64,000 bases of DNA from an uncultured Pseudoteredinibacter sp. (GTDB lineage Bacteria; Pseudomonadota; Gammaproteobacteria; Pseudomonadales; Cellvibrionaceae), in contig NZ_CANMYE010000005.1 of the NCBI RefSeq assembly GCF_947502065.1, forward strand, positions 124,001-188,000. The letters run 5' to 3'. The position numbers and the translations under genes are program-made. The notes under the pieces were generated by a model, which was given only the letters and a program-made list of their open reading frames with translations, made no database searches and was not told where the DNA came from. This document shows, one piece after another, positions 28,850 to 37,097 of the stretch; the stretch's first letter is position 1, and every line of letters begins with the position of its first letter.

Positions 28850-28868
28850 TTGTCATAAAGCTGTCACC
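28850..28868 (+). promoter_or_regulatory. Pho box upstream of the GGDEF/AraC pair
   Basis: TTGTCATAAAG followed by CTGTCACC: two TGTCA half-sites exactly 11 bp apart, differing from the remembered E. coli consensus only at the edges. A further TGTCAT lies at 28883, about two turns on. The site is 40 bp before the ATG at 28908, and a T-rich -10 region would fall around 28878. It faces the GGDEF gene, while the other site faces the receptor. Confidence 0.7.
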
Positions 28869-28907
28869 TGAAACTGTTTTATTGTCATCAGTGAAAAAGG
28901 TAATGAC

Positions 28908-29846
28908 ATGCTGCAACAGCTAAAAAAACACACAAACAAGCTTTTGTTAATTCTACTGCTATTGAGCGCACAGATATTAATTACTCTTGCGCTGGGTGAA
29001 AGTAAACAATGGCAGGAAGTTGATTGGCTTGATATTGCTGGTGAAGGTGGGGCGGTATGGCTTTGCATGGTGTGGTTGATTGTGCTGTTGGCAAGCCGGC
29101 CTCATGGTCCTGTCACGAGCTTGTTGTTCTGGGGGTTCAGTTGCTTTTTAATTGCCAGTGGACAAGATTTACTGGATGAATTTATTCGCCTTCCTGATGC
29201 AACTATTTGGAGTCATGCCGTAGAGTCAATTCCCATGCCGATTGGCATGTTGCTAATGAGCATTGGTTTATTGCATTGGTACCGTGAACAACAAGCACTG
29301 AATGAGCAGTTGCTCAAGCGCGAGAGAGGCAACCGAGATCATCGACGCTTGGACAAGATTACCGGTCTGGCTGATGCTCATTACCTACGTACGCAATTGT
29401 CGATTGAGCTTAAAAAAGCTCGTGCAGAAGGCTTGCCGACATCAATTTTGATGTTGGATATCGATGAGTTTAGAAACTTTAATCGCAGGCTTGGAATCGC
29501 AGAAGGGGACAGGTTATTAAGTGAATTGACAGAGTTGATCTTGTTAAATTTACGCCGAAGAGACCTTTTGTGTCGCTATGCTGGTGATCGCTTTGCTATT
29601 GTAATGCCGGCAACCTGCCAAGAAATGGCTGTGCTTGTTGCTCAGCAATTGGAGGATGTTTGCCGCCACTTTGCATTTAGAGCTCGCAATAATGATAGCG
29701 CACAATTTCATACTGTTAGCACCGCGGTGGCAACCGATGGTCTAGATGCTTCAATCGAAGAATCTTACGTTGTAGATAAGCTTTTGGAGCGTGCAAACTA
29801 TGGCTTAGCAAAGGCTAAAGAAAGGCGTTCGCTAAAGGTTGCCTGA
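28908..29846 (+). CDS. Membrane GGDEF protein with degenerate active site (AGDRF)
   Basis: 312 residues. Four or so hydrophobic helices occupy the first 130 residues (LLLILLLLSAQILITLAL, AVWLCMVWLIVLLAS and others). The GGDEF domain follows, with the signature changed to A225-G-D-R228-F. The fourth position Glu, needed for catalysis in most active cyclases, is Arg, so it is probably inactive or GTP-binding only. The RxxD inhibitory site five residues earlier (RRRD) is kept, so it may act as a c-di-GMP receptor. Its stop overlaps the start of the AraC gene (TGATG), indicating coupling. A Pho box lies just upstream. Confidence 0.85.
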   Translation: MLQQLKKHTNKLLLILLLLSAQILITLALGESKQWQEVDWLDIAGEGGAVWLCMVWLIVLLASRPHGPVTSLLFWGFSCFLIASGQDLLDEFIRLPDATIWSHAVESIPMPIGMLLMSIGLLHWYREQQALNEQLLKRERGNRDHRRLDKITGLADAHYLRTQLSIELKKARAEGLPTSILMLDIDEFRNFNRRLGIAEGDRLLSELTELILLNLRRRDLLCRYAGDRFAIVMPATCQEMAVLVAQQLEDVCRHFAFRARNNDSAQFHTVSTAVATDGLDASIEESYVVDKLLERANYGLAKAKERRSLKVA

Positions 29847-30865
29847 TGCCTAAACCATATTATGCATTGGCGGATAAGCGTATTTTCGCACAAGAAAGCT
29901 TGTTAGGCTTGCTAGAGCTGGCCCATAGTCGTGGGGTACACCCAGATAAATTATTAAAGGGTAGTAGCTTATTCTCTGGGGATATCGAAGATGCCAGTAC
30001 AATGCTATCAGCACAACAGCTGTTGACCATTTTTAAAAATGCCAAGCGCAGCTTTGGAGCAGATGACAGTAGCTTTCTACTAGGTCAGTATCTATTGCCG
30101 GGAAATCACCCGCAATTTGCCAGCGCAATTCTTGCCTCACCAACGCTTCTTGATTTAATAGAACTCTTGCAGAAATTTGGGTTTTTATCCCAGCCCCTGA
30201 TAGAGTTTAAAAGCGTTTATGATGATCAAAACCTCTATTTGCAATTACTGCCTGTTGATATTGATGATTATGCTAATGATTTCTTGATGGAATCGATAAG
30301 CAGTGCTTTTTTTTCCTTCTCTCGCTGGTTGGGTGTCGATACCTCTTCTTGGTCCTGCTTGCATGCCTTTAAAGAGCCTAAGTATCAAGAGCAGTTTTTA
30401 GTTCACTATGGCCTGAGGCCAAAGTTTGCCAGCCATATCAATGCCATTATTATCCCGAGAGCAAGCTTGTCTGAACAGTTACCCAGAGGGTCAAGGGCCC
30501 GCTTTGATTTGGCATGCAAGCTTTGCAAACAGAACCTAGCTGAGAAGTCGAGTAGAAGTTTATCGCTGTGGGTTTATCAGAGCTTGCAAGACGAGCTATC
30601 CCAAGCACCTGGCCTCGAGGAGCTAGCGGAGCGCTTAGAGCTAAGCCCTGCATCTTTTAAGCGCCACTTGAAGGCGGAGGGGCGTAGCTACCAAGCTATC
30701 TTGGATAGTGTTCGACGTCATATGGCGGTCTACTACTTGCATACCGGTCAGCTGAGTACTGAACAAATTGCCCAAAAGCTAAATTATCATGACAAACACA
30801 ATTTTAAACGCTCGTTCCGCCGTTGGACGGGGATTAACCCATCGGTATACCTAGCTAGCAGTTAG
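29846..30865 (+). CDS. AraC family transcriptional regulator
   Basis: 339 residues. The N-terminal 200 residues resemble the arabinose-binding-like domain of the OruR/ArgR-type group. The C-terminal double helix-turn-helix includes LEELAERLELSPASFKRHLKAEG and ending FKRSFRRWTGINPSVYL (cores). It overlaps the GGDEF gene by one base, so both are made together. This suggests it works with that membrane protein, or that both control the adjacent divergent phytase operon; neither is proven. Confidence 0.92.
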   Translation: MPKPYYALADKRIFAQESLLGLLELAHSRGVHPDKLLKGSSLFSGDIEDASTMLSAQQLLTIFKNAKRSFGADDSSFLLGQYLLPGNHPQFASAILASPTLLDLIELLQKFGFLSQPLIEFKSVYDDQNLYLQLLPVDIDDYANDFLMESISSAFFSFSRWLGVDTSSWSCLHAFKEPKYQEQFLVHYGLRPKFASHINAIIIPRASLSEQLPRGSRARFDLACKLCKQNLAEKSSRSLSLWVYQSLQDELSQAPGLEELAERLELSPASFKRHLKAEGRSYQAILDSVRRHMAVYYLHTGQLSTEQIAQKLNYHDKHNFKRSFRRWTGINPSVYLASS

Positions 30866-30954
30866 AATGATCAGCAAATGCCTAAGGGTTAACAAGCCTC
30901 ATATGAATTGAGCTAAAATAGAGGGATTGTCATGATTTAAGAGATGAGTCCTCT

Positions 30955-33006
30955 ATGAGCGCCAATCCACTATTAGCTGATCACCGTTTACCGCCGTTTT
31001 CCAAGATTGAAAATCAACACATCGAGCCCGCCATTCGCTCATTGATTGAACAGTCTAATTCCGAGCTGGAAGCTCAGCTGGCGAGTTTGGGGTCGGACAT
31101 CAGCTGGCAGTCCCTGGTTGAGCCTCTAGAATCTCGAGGAGATCGTTTGGCCAAAGCTTGGTCTCCTGTGAGCCACATGCACTCGGTAGTTAACAATGAT
31201 GAGCTGCGCGAAGCTTATCAGGCATGTATTGGGCAGTTGACCGAATACAGCACAGCCTTGGGACAGAATGCTGAACTCTATCAGGCCTATCAACAGCTTG
31301 CTGATAGCCCAACCTATAAAGATATGACCACCGCTCAACAAGCTACGATCGAGCATGCCTTAAGAGATTTTAAGTTAGCAGGGGTGAGCTTGCCGGATGC
31401 GGCAAAGGCTCGTTTTGGAGAAATTAAGTCTCGCTTATCTGAACTTAGTACCCAGTTTTCTAATAATGTAATGGATGCCAATCAAGCTTGGTATTACCAC
31501 ACAGAAGATGAAGCTGAGTTGCTTGGCTTACCAAAGATGCAGTTGGATATTGCTAAGCAAACCGCGGCAGCAAAAGAGCTTAATGGCTATGTGGTTACTC
31601 TCGATATCCCTTCATATCTTGCTGTAATGCAGTACGCCGAAAACCGGCAGCTGCGTGAAACCATGTATCGTGCCTATGTTAGTCGTGCTAGCGAAAACAC
31701 GGTTCGACTTGATGAGCAGGCTGGTCCTTGGGATAACAGCCCCTTAATTGCAGAAACTTTGGCTTTGCGCCATGAGCTCGCCGAGCTTTTGGGCTTTTCA
31801 AATTATGCAGAGCTTTCCATCGCTAAAAAAATGGCTAAAGAAACTCAAGAGGTCGTAGACTTCCTACGTGAGCTGGCGATCAAGAGCCGTGCTGTAGCAG
31901 AATCAGATTTGCAGGAATTGAAGGGCTTTGCCGCAGAGCAGGGCTTAGAGCAAGAATTGCAAGCTTGGGATCTAAACTTCTACAGTGAAAAGCTCAAACA
32001 AGAAAAATACGATATTTCTGATGAACTCCTGAGACCTTACTTCCCAGCACCCCATGTGATTCAAGGCATGTTCGATATTGTCAGTAAGCTATTCGCCATT
32101 GAGGTGAAAGAAGAGTCGAACAATGAATTATGGCATCAAGACGTAAAGTTCTATCGAATTGAAAAAGACGGAGAAGTACTGGCGTATTTCTATTTGGACT
32201 TATATGCACGTGAGAAAAAGCGAGGCGGTGCATGGATGGACGAATGTCGTGTGCGCCGTAAAGATAATAATGACATACAACTTCCCGTTGCCTATTTGGT
32301 TTGTAATTTCACGGCGCCTCTGGCCGATAAGCCTGCGTTACTTAGCCATGATGAAGTGACAACGCTATTTCATGAGTTTGGTCACGGCTTACATCATATG
32401 TTAACTAGTATTGATGTGGCCGCGGTGAGCGGAATTAATGGTGTACCTTGGGATGCCGTTGAGTTGCCCAGCCAATTTTTGGAAAACTGGTGCTGGCAGG
32501 CTGAGTCTATCGCGATGATATCTTCGCACCATGAATCAGGCGAGAGTTTGCCGAAAGATCTTTTAGATAAATTACTATCTGCAAAGAACTTTCAAGCTGG
32601 TTTGCAAATGCTGAGGCAAATAGAGTTCGCCTTGTTTGATTTTATTTTGCACAAGGACTATCAAGCACAATCGCCGCAGGATCCGCAGCAAGTGCTGGAT
32701 GCTGTTCGTAAAGAAGTCGCACTTATTATTCCGCCTTCGTTCAATAAATTTCAAAATGGCTTTTCCCATATTTTTGCCGGTGGCTATGCGGCCGGTTATT
32801 ACAGCTATAAATGGGCTGAAGTGCTTTCAGCTGATGCCTTCTCATATTTTGAAGAGCAGGGCATTTTTAGTGAGCAGGCTGGACAATGGTTTCTAGAAAC
32901 GATTTTAAGTCGTGGTGGTAGTGAAGATATTGCAGATTTGTACAAACGCTTTCGTGGTAGAGGGCCAAGCAGTGAAGCCTTGTTGCGTCACAATGGCATG
33001 GCTTAG
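30955..33006 (+). CDS. prlC: Oligopeptidase A (M3 metallopeptidase)
   Basis: 683 residues, full length for the family. The zinc motif HEFGH starts at His473 (TLFHEFGHGLHHML), with the third ligand in the following helix (AVELPSQFLENW). The N-terminus NPLLADHRLPPFSKI is typical. It is a cytoplasmic peptidase that degrades short peptides, including cleaved signal peptides. yheV follows eight bases after its stop, as in Pseudomonas. Confidence 0.96.
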   Translation: MSANPLLADHRLPPFSKIENQHIEPAIRSLIEQSNSELEAQLASLGSDISWQSLVEPLESRGDRLAKAWSPVSHMHSVVNNDELREAYQACIGQLTEYSTALGQNAELYQAYQQLADSPTYKDMTTAQQATIEHALRDFKLAGVSLPDAAKARFGEIKSRLSELSTQFSNNVMDANQAWYYHTEDEAELLGLPKMQLDIAKQTAAAKELNGYVVTLDIPSYLAVMQYAENRQLRETMYRAYVSRASENTVRLDEQAGPWDNSPLIAETLALRHELAELLGFSNYAELSIAKKMAKETQEVVDFLRELAIKSRAVAESDLQELKGFAAEQGLEQELQAWDLNFYSEKLKQEKYDISDELLRPYFPAPHVIQGMFDIVSKLFAIEVKEESNNELWHQDVKFYRIEKDGEVLAYFYLDLYAREKKRGGAWMDECRVRRKDNNDIQLPVAYLVCNFTAPLADKPALLSHDEVTTLFHEFGHGLHHMLTSIDVAAVSGINGVPWDAVELPSQFLENWCWQAESIAMISSHHESGESLPKDLLDKLLSAKNFQAGLQMLRQIEFALFDFILHKDYQAQSPQDPQQVLDAVRKEVALIIPPSFNKFQNGFSHIFAGGYAAGYYSYKWAEVLSADAFSYFEEQGIFSEQAGQWFLETILSRGGSEDIADLYKRFRGRGPSSEALLRHNGMA

Positions 33007-33014
33007 GAGTTAAT

Positions 33015-33251
33015 ATGAAAAAGCGATTTATAGCTGGAGCCGTTTGCCCAAAGTGTTCGCAAATGGATAAGGTTGTTATGTACAAGGAAGATGATAGCGA
33101 TTGGCGAGAGTGTGTGGCTTGCGGCTTCAAGGATAAAATGCATTTTCAGCCTAAAGCTAGAGAGCTAGAAACTCGGGTAAACGTTACTGAGGAAGAAAAA
33201 GCTCAAGAGGTTCAGGTAATTGAATTACAACCTTTAGGGAAAAAGCACTAA
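33015..33251 (+). CDS. yheV: YheV family zinc-ribbon protein
   Basis: 78 residues. Two CxxC pairs (CPKCSQ and CVACGF) form a zinc ribbon in the first 40 residues; the tail is charged. The starting MKKRFIAGAVCPKC is characteristic. Function is unknown. It lies eight bases after prlC with an AGGAG site before the ATG, so it is co-transcribed. Confidence 0.92.
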   Translation: MKKRFIAGAVCPKCSQMDKVVMYKEDDSDWRECVACGFKDKMHFQPKARELETRVNVTEEEKAQEVQVIELQPLGKKH

Positions 33252-33258
33252 CCGCGAT

Positions 33259-33906
33259 TTAGTGATTCAGAGCTAGGCGAACAGCATTCTCTTCTTTATA
33301 GATAGATTGCTGTTTTCTTTGGTTCTGTTTTTGGGCTTCAACGTAGAGCATTAGGGATTGTTTGCTGAACAGGGCATTTTGGCTAATCAGCATCTCTACG
33401 GAATAATGAACGGCAAGATCCAATTCGTTAGCCAGGCTTTCACCAATTAGAAAGTGCATCACTACATTATCTTCGGTGTTATCGATGGGCGAAATGGAAA
33501 CACCGGCATTTCCAATAAAGCGATCATTCACTTCTTCAATGAGTCTATGGGCTAAATAGGCTGCGTCCATAATTTTCAGTAAGCCGCGGTGGCTTGCTGT
33601 TATTTCTAAGGGCTGCAGGAAGTAATCAATGGCGATATGTAAAAAAGCTTCTAGTTCGTCTTCGACACCCGCTGCCAATGATATCTTGTGGAAGTGTGCT
33701 AAAACATCGGGTACCTGCTTGATATAGCGATGAACAAACTCTTGCAGCAGCTCGACCTGGTCGCCATCACCAAAGCCAATGCCGCGATGCATGGTTTTCG
33801 CACGACTAGCGAGGAAGCGATGAAGGCTAACATCGTTGCTGCTCTCGCTAAAGGCAGCGTCTATAGCTAACCTTAATTCGGATAGTGAAACCAGTTCGTC
33901 ATTCAT
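33259..33906 (-). CDS. Hypothetical protein
   Basis: 215 residues, not recognised. No signal peptide or membrane segment is seen. It is predicted mostly helical and mildly acidic, with scattered His in the middle (AHFHKIS, AFLHIAIDYF) that need not be a site. It converges on yheV with only seven bases between stop codons and stands alone. Composition and codon use look like the surrounding genes, so it is probably a real, native gene. Confidence 0.75.
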   Translation of the reverse strand: MNDELVSLSELRLAIDAAFSESSNDVSLHRFLASRAKTMHRGIGFGDGDQVELLQEFVHRYIKQVPDVLAHFHKISLAAGVEDELEAFLHIAIDYFLQPLEITASHRGLLKIMDAAYLAHRLIEEVNDRFIGNAGVSISPIDNTEDNVVMHFLIGESLANELDLAVHYSVEMLISQNALFSKQSLMLYVEAQKQNQRKQQSIYKEENAVRLALNH

Positions 33907-34077
33907 TATCAGTTCTTTTCGTAATTCTTAGTACTGACGACATCAGTCAGATAAACATAGACACAATTTCAAACAAATCAAATGGTGGTGGTGATATTCA
34001 GAGTAAAGTCATGGACTGCTCATTTCGTATATCGTGCTTTGGTAATTATAGACAATTACTTTCCTACTTATTTCCCA

Positions 34078-35406
34078 TTATTTGCTCATGCCCCAATTAT
34101 TACGCTGTCGATAGCAAAACATCAATGCCAAAAAAAAGCCTCTGGCGCCATTAAAAGCGCAAAATGATAACCAAAGGCCATGATTTGCATAGCCTTGGCT
34201 GAGCCACCAGAGGGGCAGGAATACCCCAAAAGAGGACAGAATCATAGTTATTTCCATATCAAAGGTGTGTGCTGTTCCAATAAACACACCATCTAAGAAA
34301 TAACATGTCGCTGATACTATGGGTAAGAGCAATACCCAAGGGTAATAAATTGCTACTTGTTGCCTAAGCATGGTGTCATCACTAAATAGCGCGATAAGCG
34401 GTGACTGTGCAAGATAGAAGAGCGCCGATATAAACAGCGCTACTAGGACCGACCAAAAACCGGTACTTAAGCAAGCCTGTTTAAACAGCTCTGGGCTCTT
34501 TTGCCCAACAGCCTTGCCGACTAAAGCTTCTGTAGCGTGGGCAAAACCATCTAAGGCATAGGAGGCTAGGTGGACCAGCTGCAGCAGTATTGCATTGGCG
34601 GCCAAAATGAGTGGACCTTGTGCGGCCCCTTGAGCGGTAAAAAAGCTAAGGCTGCCCAGAAGGATTAAGGTTCTAACAAACAAATGCTTATTAACTTGCA
34701 ATAGCTCTTTGTATGGGCCCGCTTGGGCCAGTGCTGCCAAGGTGAAGCCACCGGCTGGGAAGTGCTGTTGCAGCTGCCTAATGCAAAAATACAGGCCAAT
34801 ACTAAGGTTCGTTAGATCCCCAAATAAACTGGCAATGGCGGCACCACGGCTGCCCATATCTAGCCATAGCACTAAAATAACATCCCCTACGATATTGACG
34901 GCATTCGCCGAGATCGCCATGTATAAAGGCACGCGGGTATTCTGTAAGCCAATAAACCAGCCAATAATTCCGTAGGACAGCAATACGGCAGGGGCGGCCA
35001 ATAAACGTATGTGGATATATTCTTTGCTTAAATCCCCAAGAGCTTGATCACTTTGCATCAAATTAACAGCGAGAGGGACCAGCAAAGGTGATAGCAAAAC
35101 TATCAGTAGGCCAATACCTAGAGCCAAAACCAGCGACTGCCCTAATAAAAGCTTGAGTTTCTCCAGCTCATTAGCGCCAAAAGCGCGGGCGGCCAAACTG
35201 GTTGTGCCCATACGCAAAAAGCCAAACGCCCACAATAAAAAGCTAACGACCGATGCTCCAACAGCCACCGCGGCGAGGTAATCAGGGGTGTCTAAATGAC
35301 CCAAAATAGCGGTATCCACCAAGCCAAATAGCGGAACACTGATGCTGGAAAGCAGCATGGGAATCGCAAGATTAAAAACCTTACGATGAGCAAGTGTATT
35401 TAACAA
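34078..35406 (-). CDS. dinF: MATE family efflux transporter, DinF type
   Basis: 442 residues with about twelve hydrophobic helices. The start NLAIPMLLSSISVPLFGLVDTAILGHL (core IPMLLSSISVPLFGLVDTA) is typical of the DinF branch, with a second matching half later (NLMQSD to HVRLL and QLVHLASYALDGFAHATEAL). It exports cationic drugs or toxic metabolites using an ion gradient across the inner membrane. It is monocistronic and transcribed away from the cox cluster. No LexA box was noticed upstream. Confidence 0.9.
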   Translation of the reverse strand: MLNTLAHRKVFNLAIPMLLSSISVPLFGLVDTAILGHLDTPDYLAAVAVGASVVSFLLWAFGFLRMGTTSLAARAFGANELEKLKLLLGQSLVLALGIGLLIVLLSPLLVPLAVNLMQSDQALGDLSKEYIHIRLLAAPAVLLSYGIIGWFIGLQNTRVPLYMAISANAVNIVGDVILVLWLDMGSRGAAIASLFGDLTNLSIGLYFCIRQLQQHFPAGGFTLAALAQAGPYKELLQVNKHLFVRTLILLGSLSFFTAQGAAQGPLILAANAILLQLVHLASYALDGFAHATEALVGKAVGQKSPELFKQACLSTGFWSVLVALFISALFYLAQSPLIALFSDDTMLRQQVAIYYPWVLLLPIVSATCYFLDGVFIGTAHTFDMEITMILSSFGVFLPLWWLSQGYANHGLWLSFCAFNGARGFFLALMFCYRQRNNWGMSK

Positions 35407-35934
35407 TAAATTCTCCGAACCACTTTAAACGTGCAAAATTTAGTCATTATAATCGTTAAAAATACAATAATTAGACAAGTTGAATGTAATTTGATCGCTA
35501 TAGCAAAACGAGATCAAAGGCCCTTTCTAAAGGAATTAATTAAATATCAAACATTGACATTGCGTTTAGGCTGTGGCCTTCTAGGCCATGCTGTAGTTGC
35601 GACGATTTGTCGCATAGCATTGGTTCTGCCTTCTGGAAAGCAACGGTTTGGGGTTTGCCGGGAGTTAAGTCGTCCGCTTCATTTTTTAGACAGAAGCGAG
35701 TTAACAGCCACGCAGCAACATAAAATAATAAACCAAAAAACAACTAAAGTTGTTAACAGTGTTTAGCCGACACTGAAAGAATACCTTTGTTCTCCAGTTG
35801 GTCGTAGTTGCCACAACAACTGCTCCGGACCAATGGGGGTGCCGTTAGCGAGTGATAAATCGCTTGTTCTAGTCGCATTGGCATCTCCAGAAGTAGTAAT
35901 AAAAACGTATAAGACTACACGGAGATAAAAAGCA
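35407..35934. other. Intergenic region upstream of coxB, several hairpins, no supported gene
   Basis: 528 bp between divergent dinF and coxB. It is AT-rich near dinF. Small inverted repeats are seen: TGGCC/GGCCA (35574-35588), GCGAC/GTCGC (about 35598-35612), AACAACT/AGTTGTT (35739-35754) and CAGTGT/ACACTG (35757-35775). A candidate -35 TTGACA at 35554 lacks a good -10. An open frame 35431-35766 has no homology I recognise and no ribosome site. Most likely it holds both promoters and a long cox leader. Confidence 0.5.
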
Positions 35935-37086
35935 ATGTTATATCGAGCGCGCAGCTTGTTAAGCCGGCTGCTGTCTGTCTGTCTGATGGCAGCGGTATCT
36001 ATGCAGTCAATGGCTGAAAAAGAAGTCGAGCGATGGGGGCTCAATATGACTGAAGGTGTTACCACCGTCAGTCGAGATATCTTTGGCCTGCATATGAATA
36101 TCCTATGGTGGTGCGTTGGCATTGGCGTAGTGGTGTTCGGCGTGATGTTTTACACCATGCTTGCCCATCGAAAGTCAAAAGGTGCTAAGGCTGAAAATTT
36201 CCATGAAAGTACAACTCTGGAAATTATTTGGACGGTTATCCCTTTTGTTATTCTCATTATCATGGCGATACCCGCCACCACTACCCTAAAACAAATCTAT
36301 GACACTGAAGAAGCTGACATGGATATTGTAATTACCGGGTATCAGTGGAAATGGAAATACGAATATCTCGGGCAGGACGTCAGTTTCTTCTCCTTGTTAA
36401 GTACGCCAATTGAAGAAATTCAAAACCTGAAAGAGAAAAACCCAAATTACCTACTTGAGGTTGATGAGCCTTTAGTAATACCGATCAATAAAAAAGTTCG
36501 CTTTCTTATTACCGCTAACGACGTTATCCACTCTTGGTGGGTACCGGATTTAGCCGTGAAGAAAGATGCCATCCCTGGCTTTATGAATGCTGCTTGGACT
36601 CGAGTTGACGAGCCAGGAATTTATCGTGGTCAGTGCGCGGAACTTTGTGGTAAAGATCATGGCTTTATGCCGATTGTGGTGAAAGCTGTTCCTCAAGACG
36701 AATACGATCAATGGATTTCTGAGCGCCGAGAAATGGCCGCCAAACTCAAGGCAATGGCCAATCAAACGTTTAGCTTTGACGAGCTGTACAGCAAAGGTGA
36801 GCAGGTTTATAACACTGTTTGTGCTGCTTGCCATCAGGCTAATGGTGAAGGTATTCCACCGACATTCCCTGCAATCAAAGGTAGCCCTGTTGCCACAGGC
36901 CCTCTCGCTGGGCATATGGATATGGTGATCAATGGTAGCCGCACAAATCCCGCCATGGCAGCTTTTGGGGACCAGCTTTCTGAAGTTGACCTTGCAGCTG
37001 TAGTTACTTTCCAACGCAATGCCTTTGGCAACAATATGGGCGATACCATTCAGCCCATAGATGTGCTTAAAGCAAAACAACAATAA
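35935..37086 (+). CDS. coxB: Cytochrome c oxidase subunit II with fused cytochrome c domain
   Basis: 383 residues. Signal peptide or first helix, two membrane helices (about 50-75 and 95-115), then the periplasmic cupredoxin domain with CuA ligands Cys234, Cys238 and His242 (CAELCGKDHGFM) and YQWKWKY. A C-terminal class I cytochrome c domain has heme motif C296-AA-C299-H300, making this the caa3-type form of subunit II. It accepts electrons from cytochrome c and passes them to subunit I. It heads the operon coxB-coxA-ctaG-coxC, as in Pseudomonas. Confidence 0.96.
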   Translation: MLYRARSLLSRLLSVCLMAAVSMQSMAEKEVERWGLNMTEGVTTVSRDIFGLHMNILWWCVGIGVVVFGVMFYTMLAHRKSKGAKAENFHESTTLEIIWTVIPFVILIIMAIPATTTLKQIYDTEEADMDIVITGYQWKWKYEYLGQDVSFFSLLSTPIEEIQNLKEKNPNYLLEVDEPLVIPINKKVRFLITANDVIHSWWVPDLAVKKDAIPGFMNAAWTRVDEPGIYRGQCAELCGKDHGFMPIVVKAVPQDEYDQWISERREMAAKLKAMANQTFSFDELYSKGEQVYNTVCAACHQANGEGIPPTFPAIKGSPVATGPLAGHMDMVINGSRTNPAMAAFGDQLSEVDLAAVVTFQRNAFGNNMGDTIQPIDVLKAKQQ

Positions 37087-37097
37087 GGAGGCACGTC

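Noticed and set aside
33240..33265. CACTAA/TTAGTG hairpin between yheV and the unknown gene
   Set aside because: Six weak pairs overlapping both stop codons, no T run; not a credible terminator.
35431..35766. Open frame of 111 codons before coxB
   Set aside because: GTG start without a ribosome site, unusual composition, no family resemblance; better explained as leader and promoter DNA.
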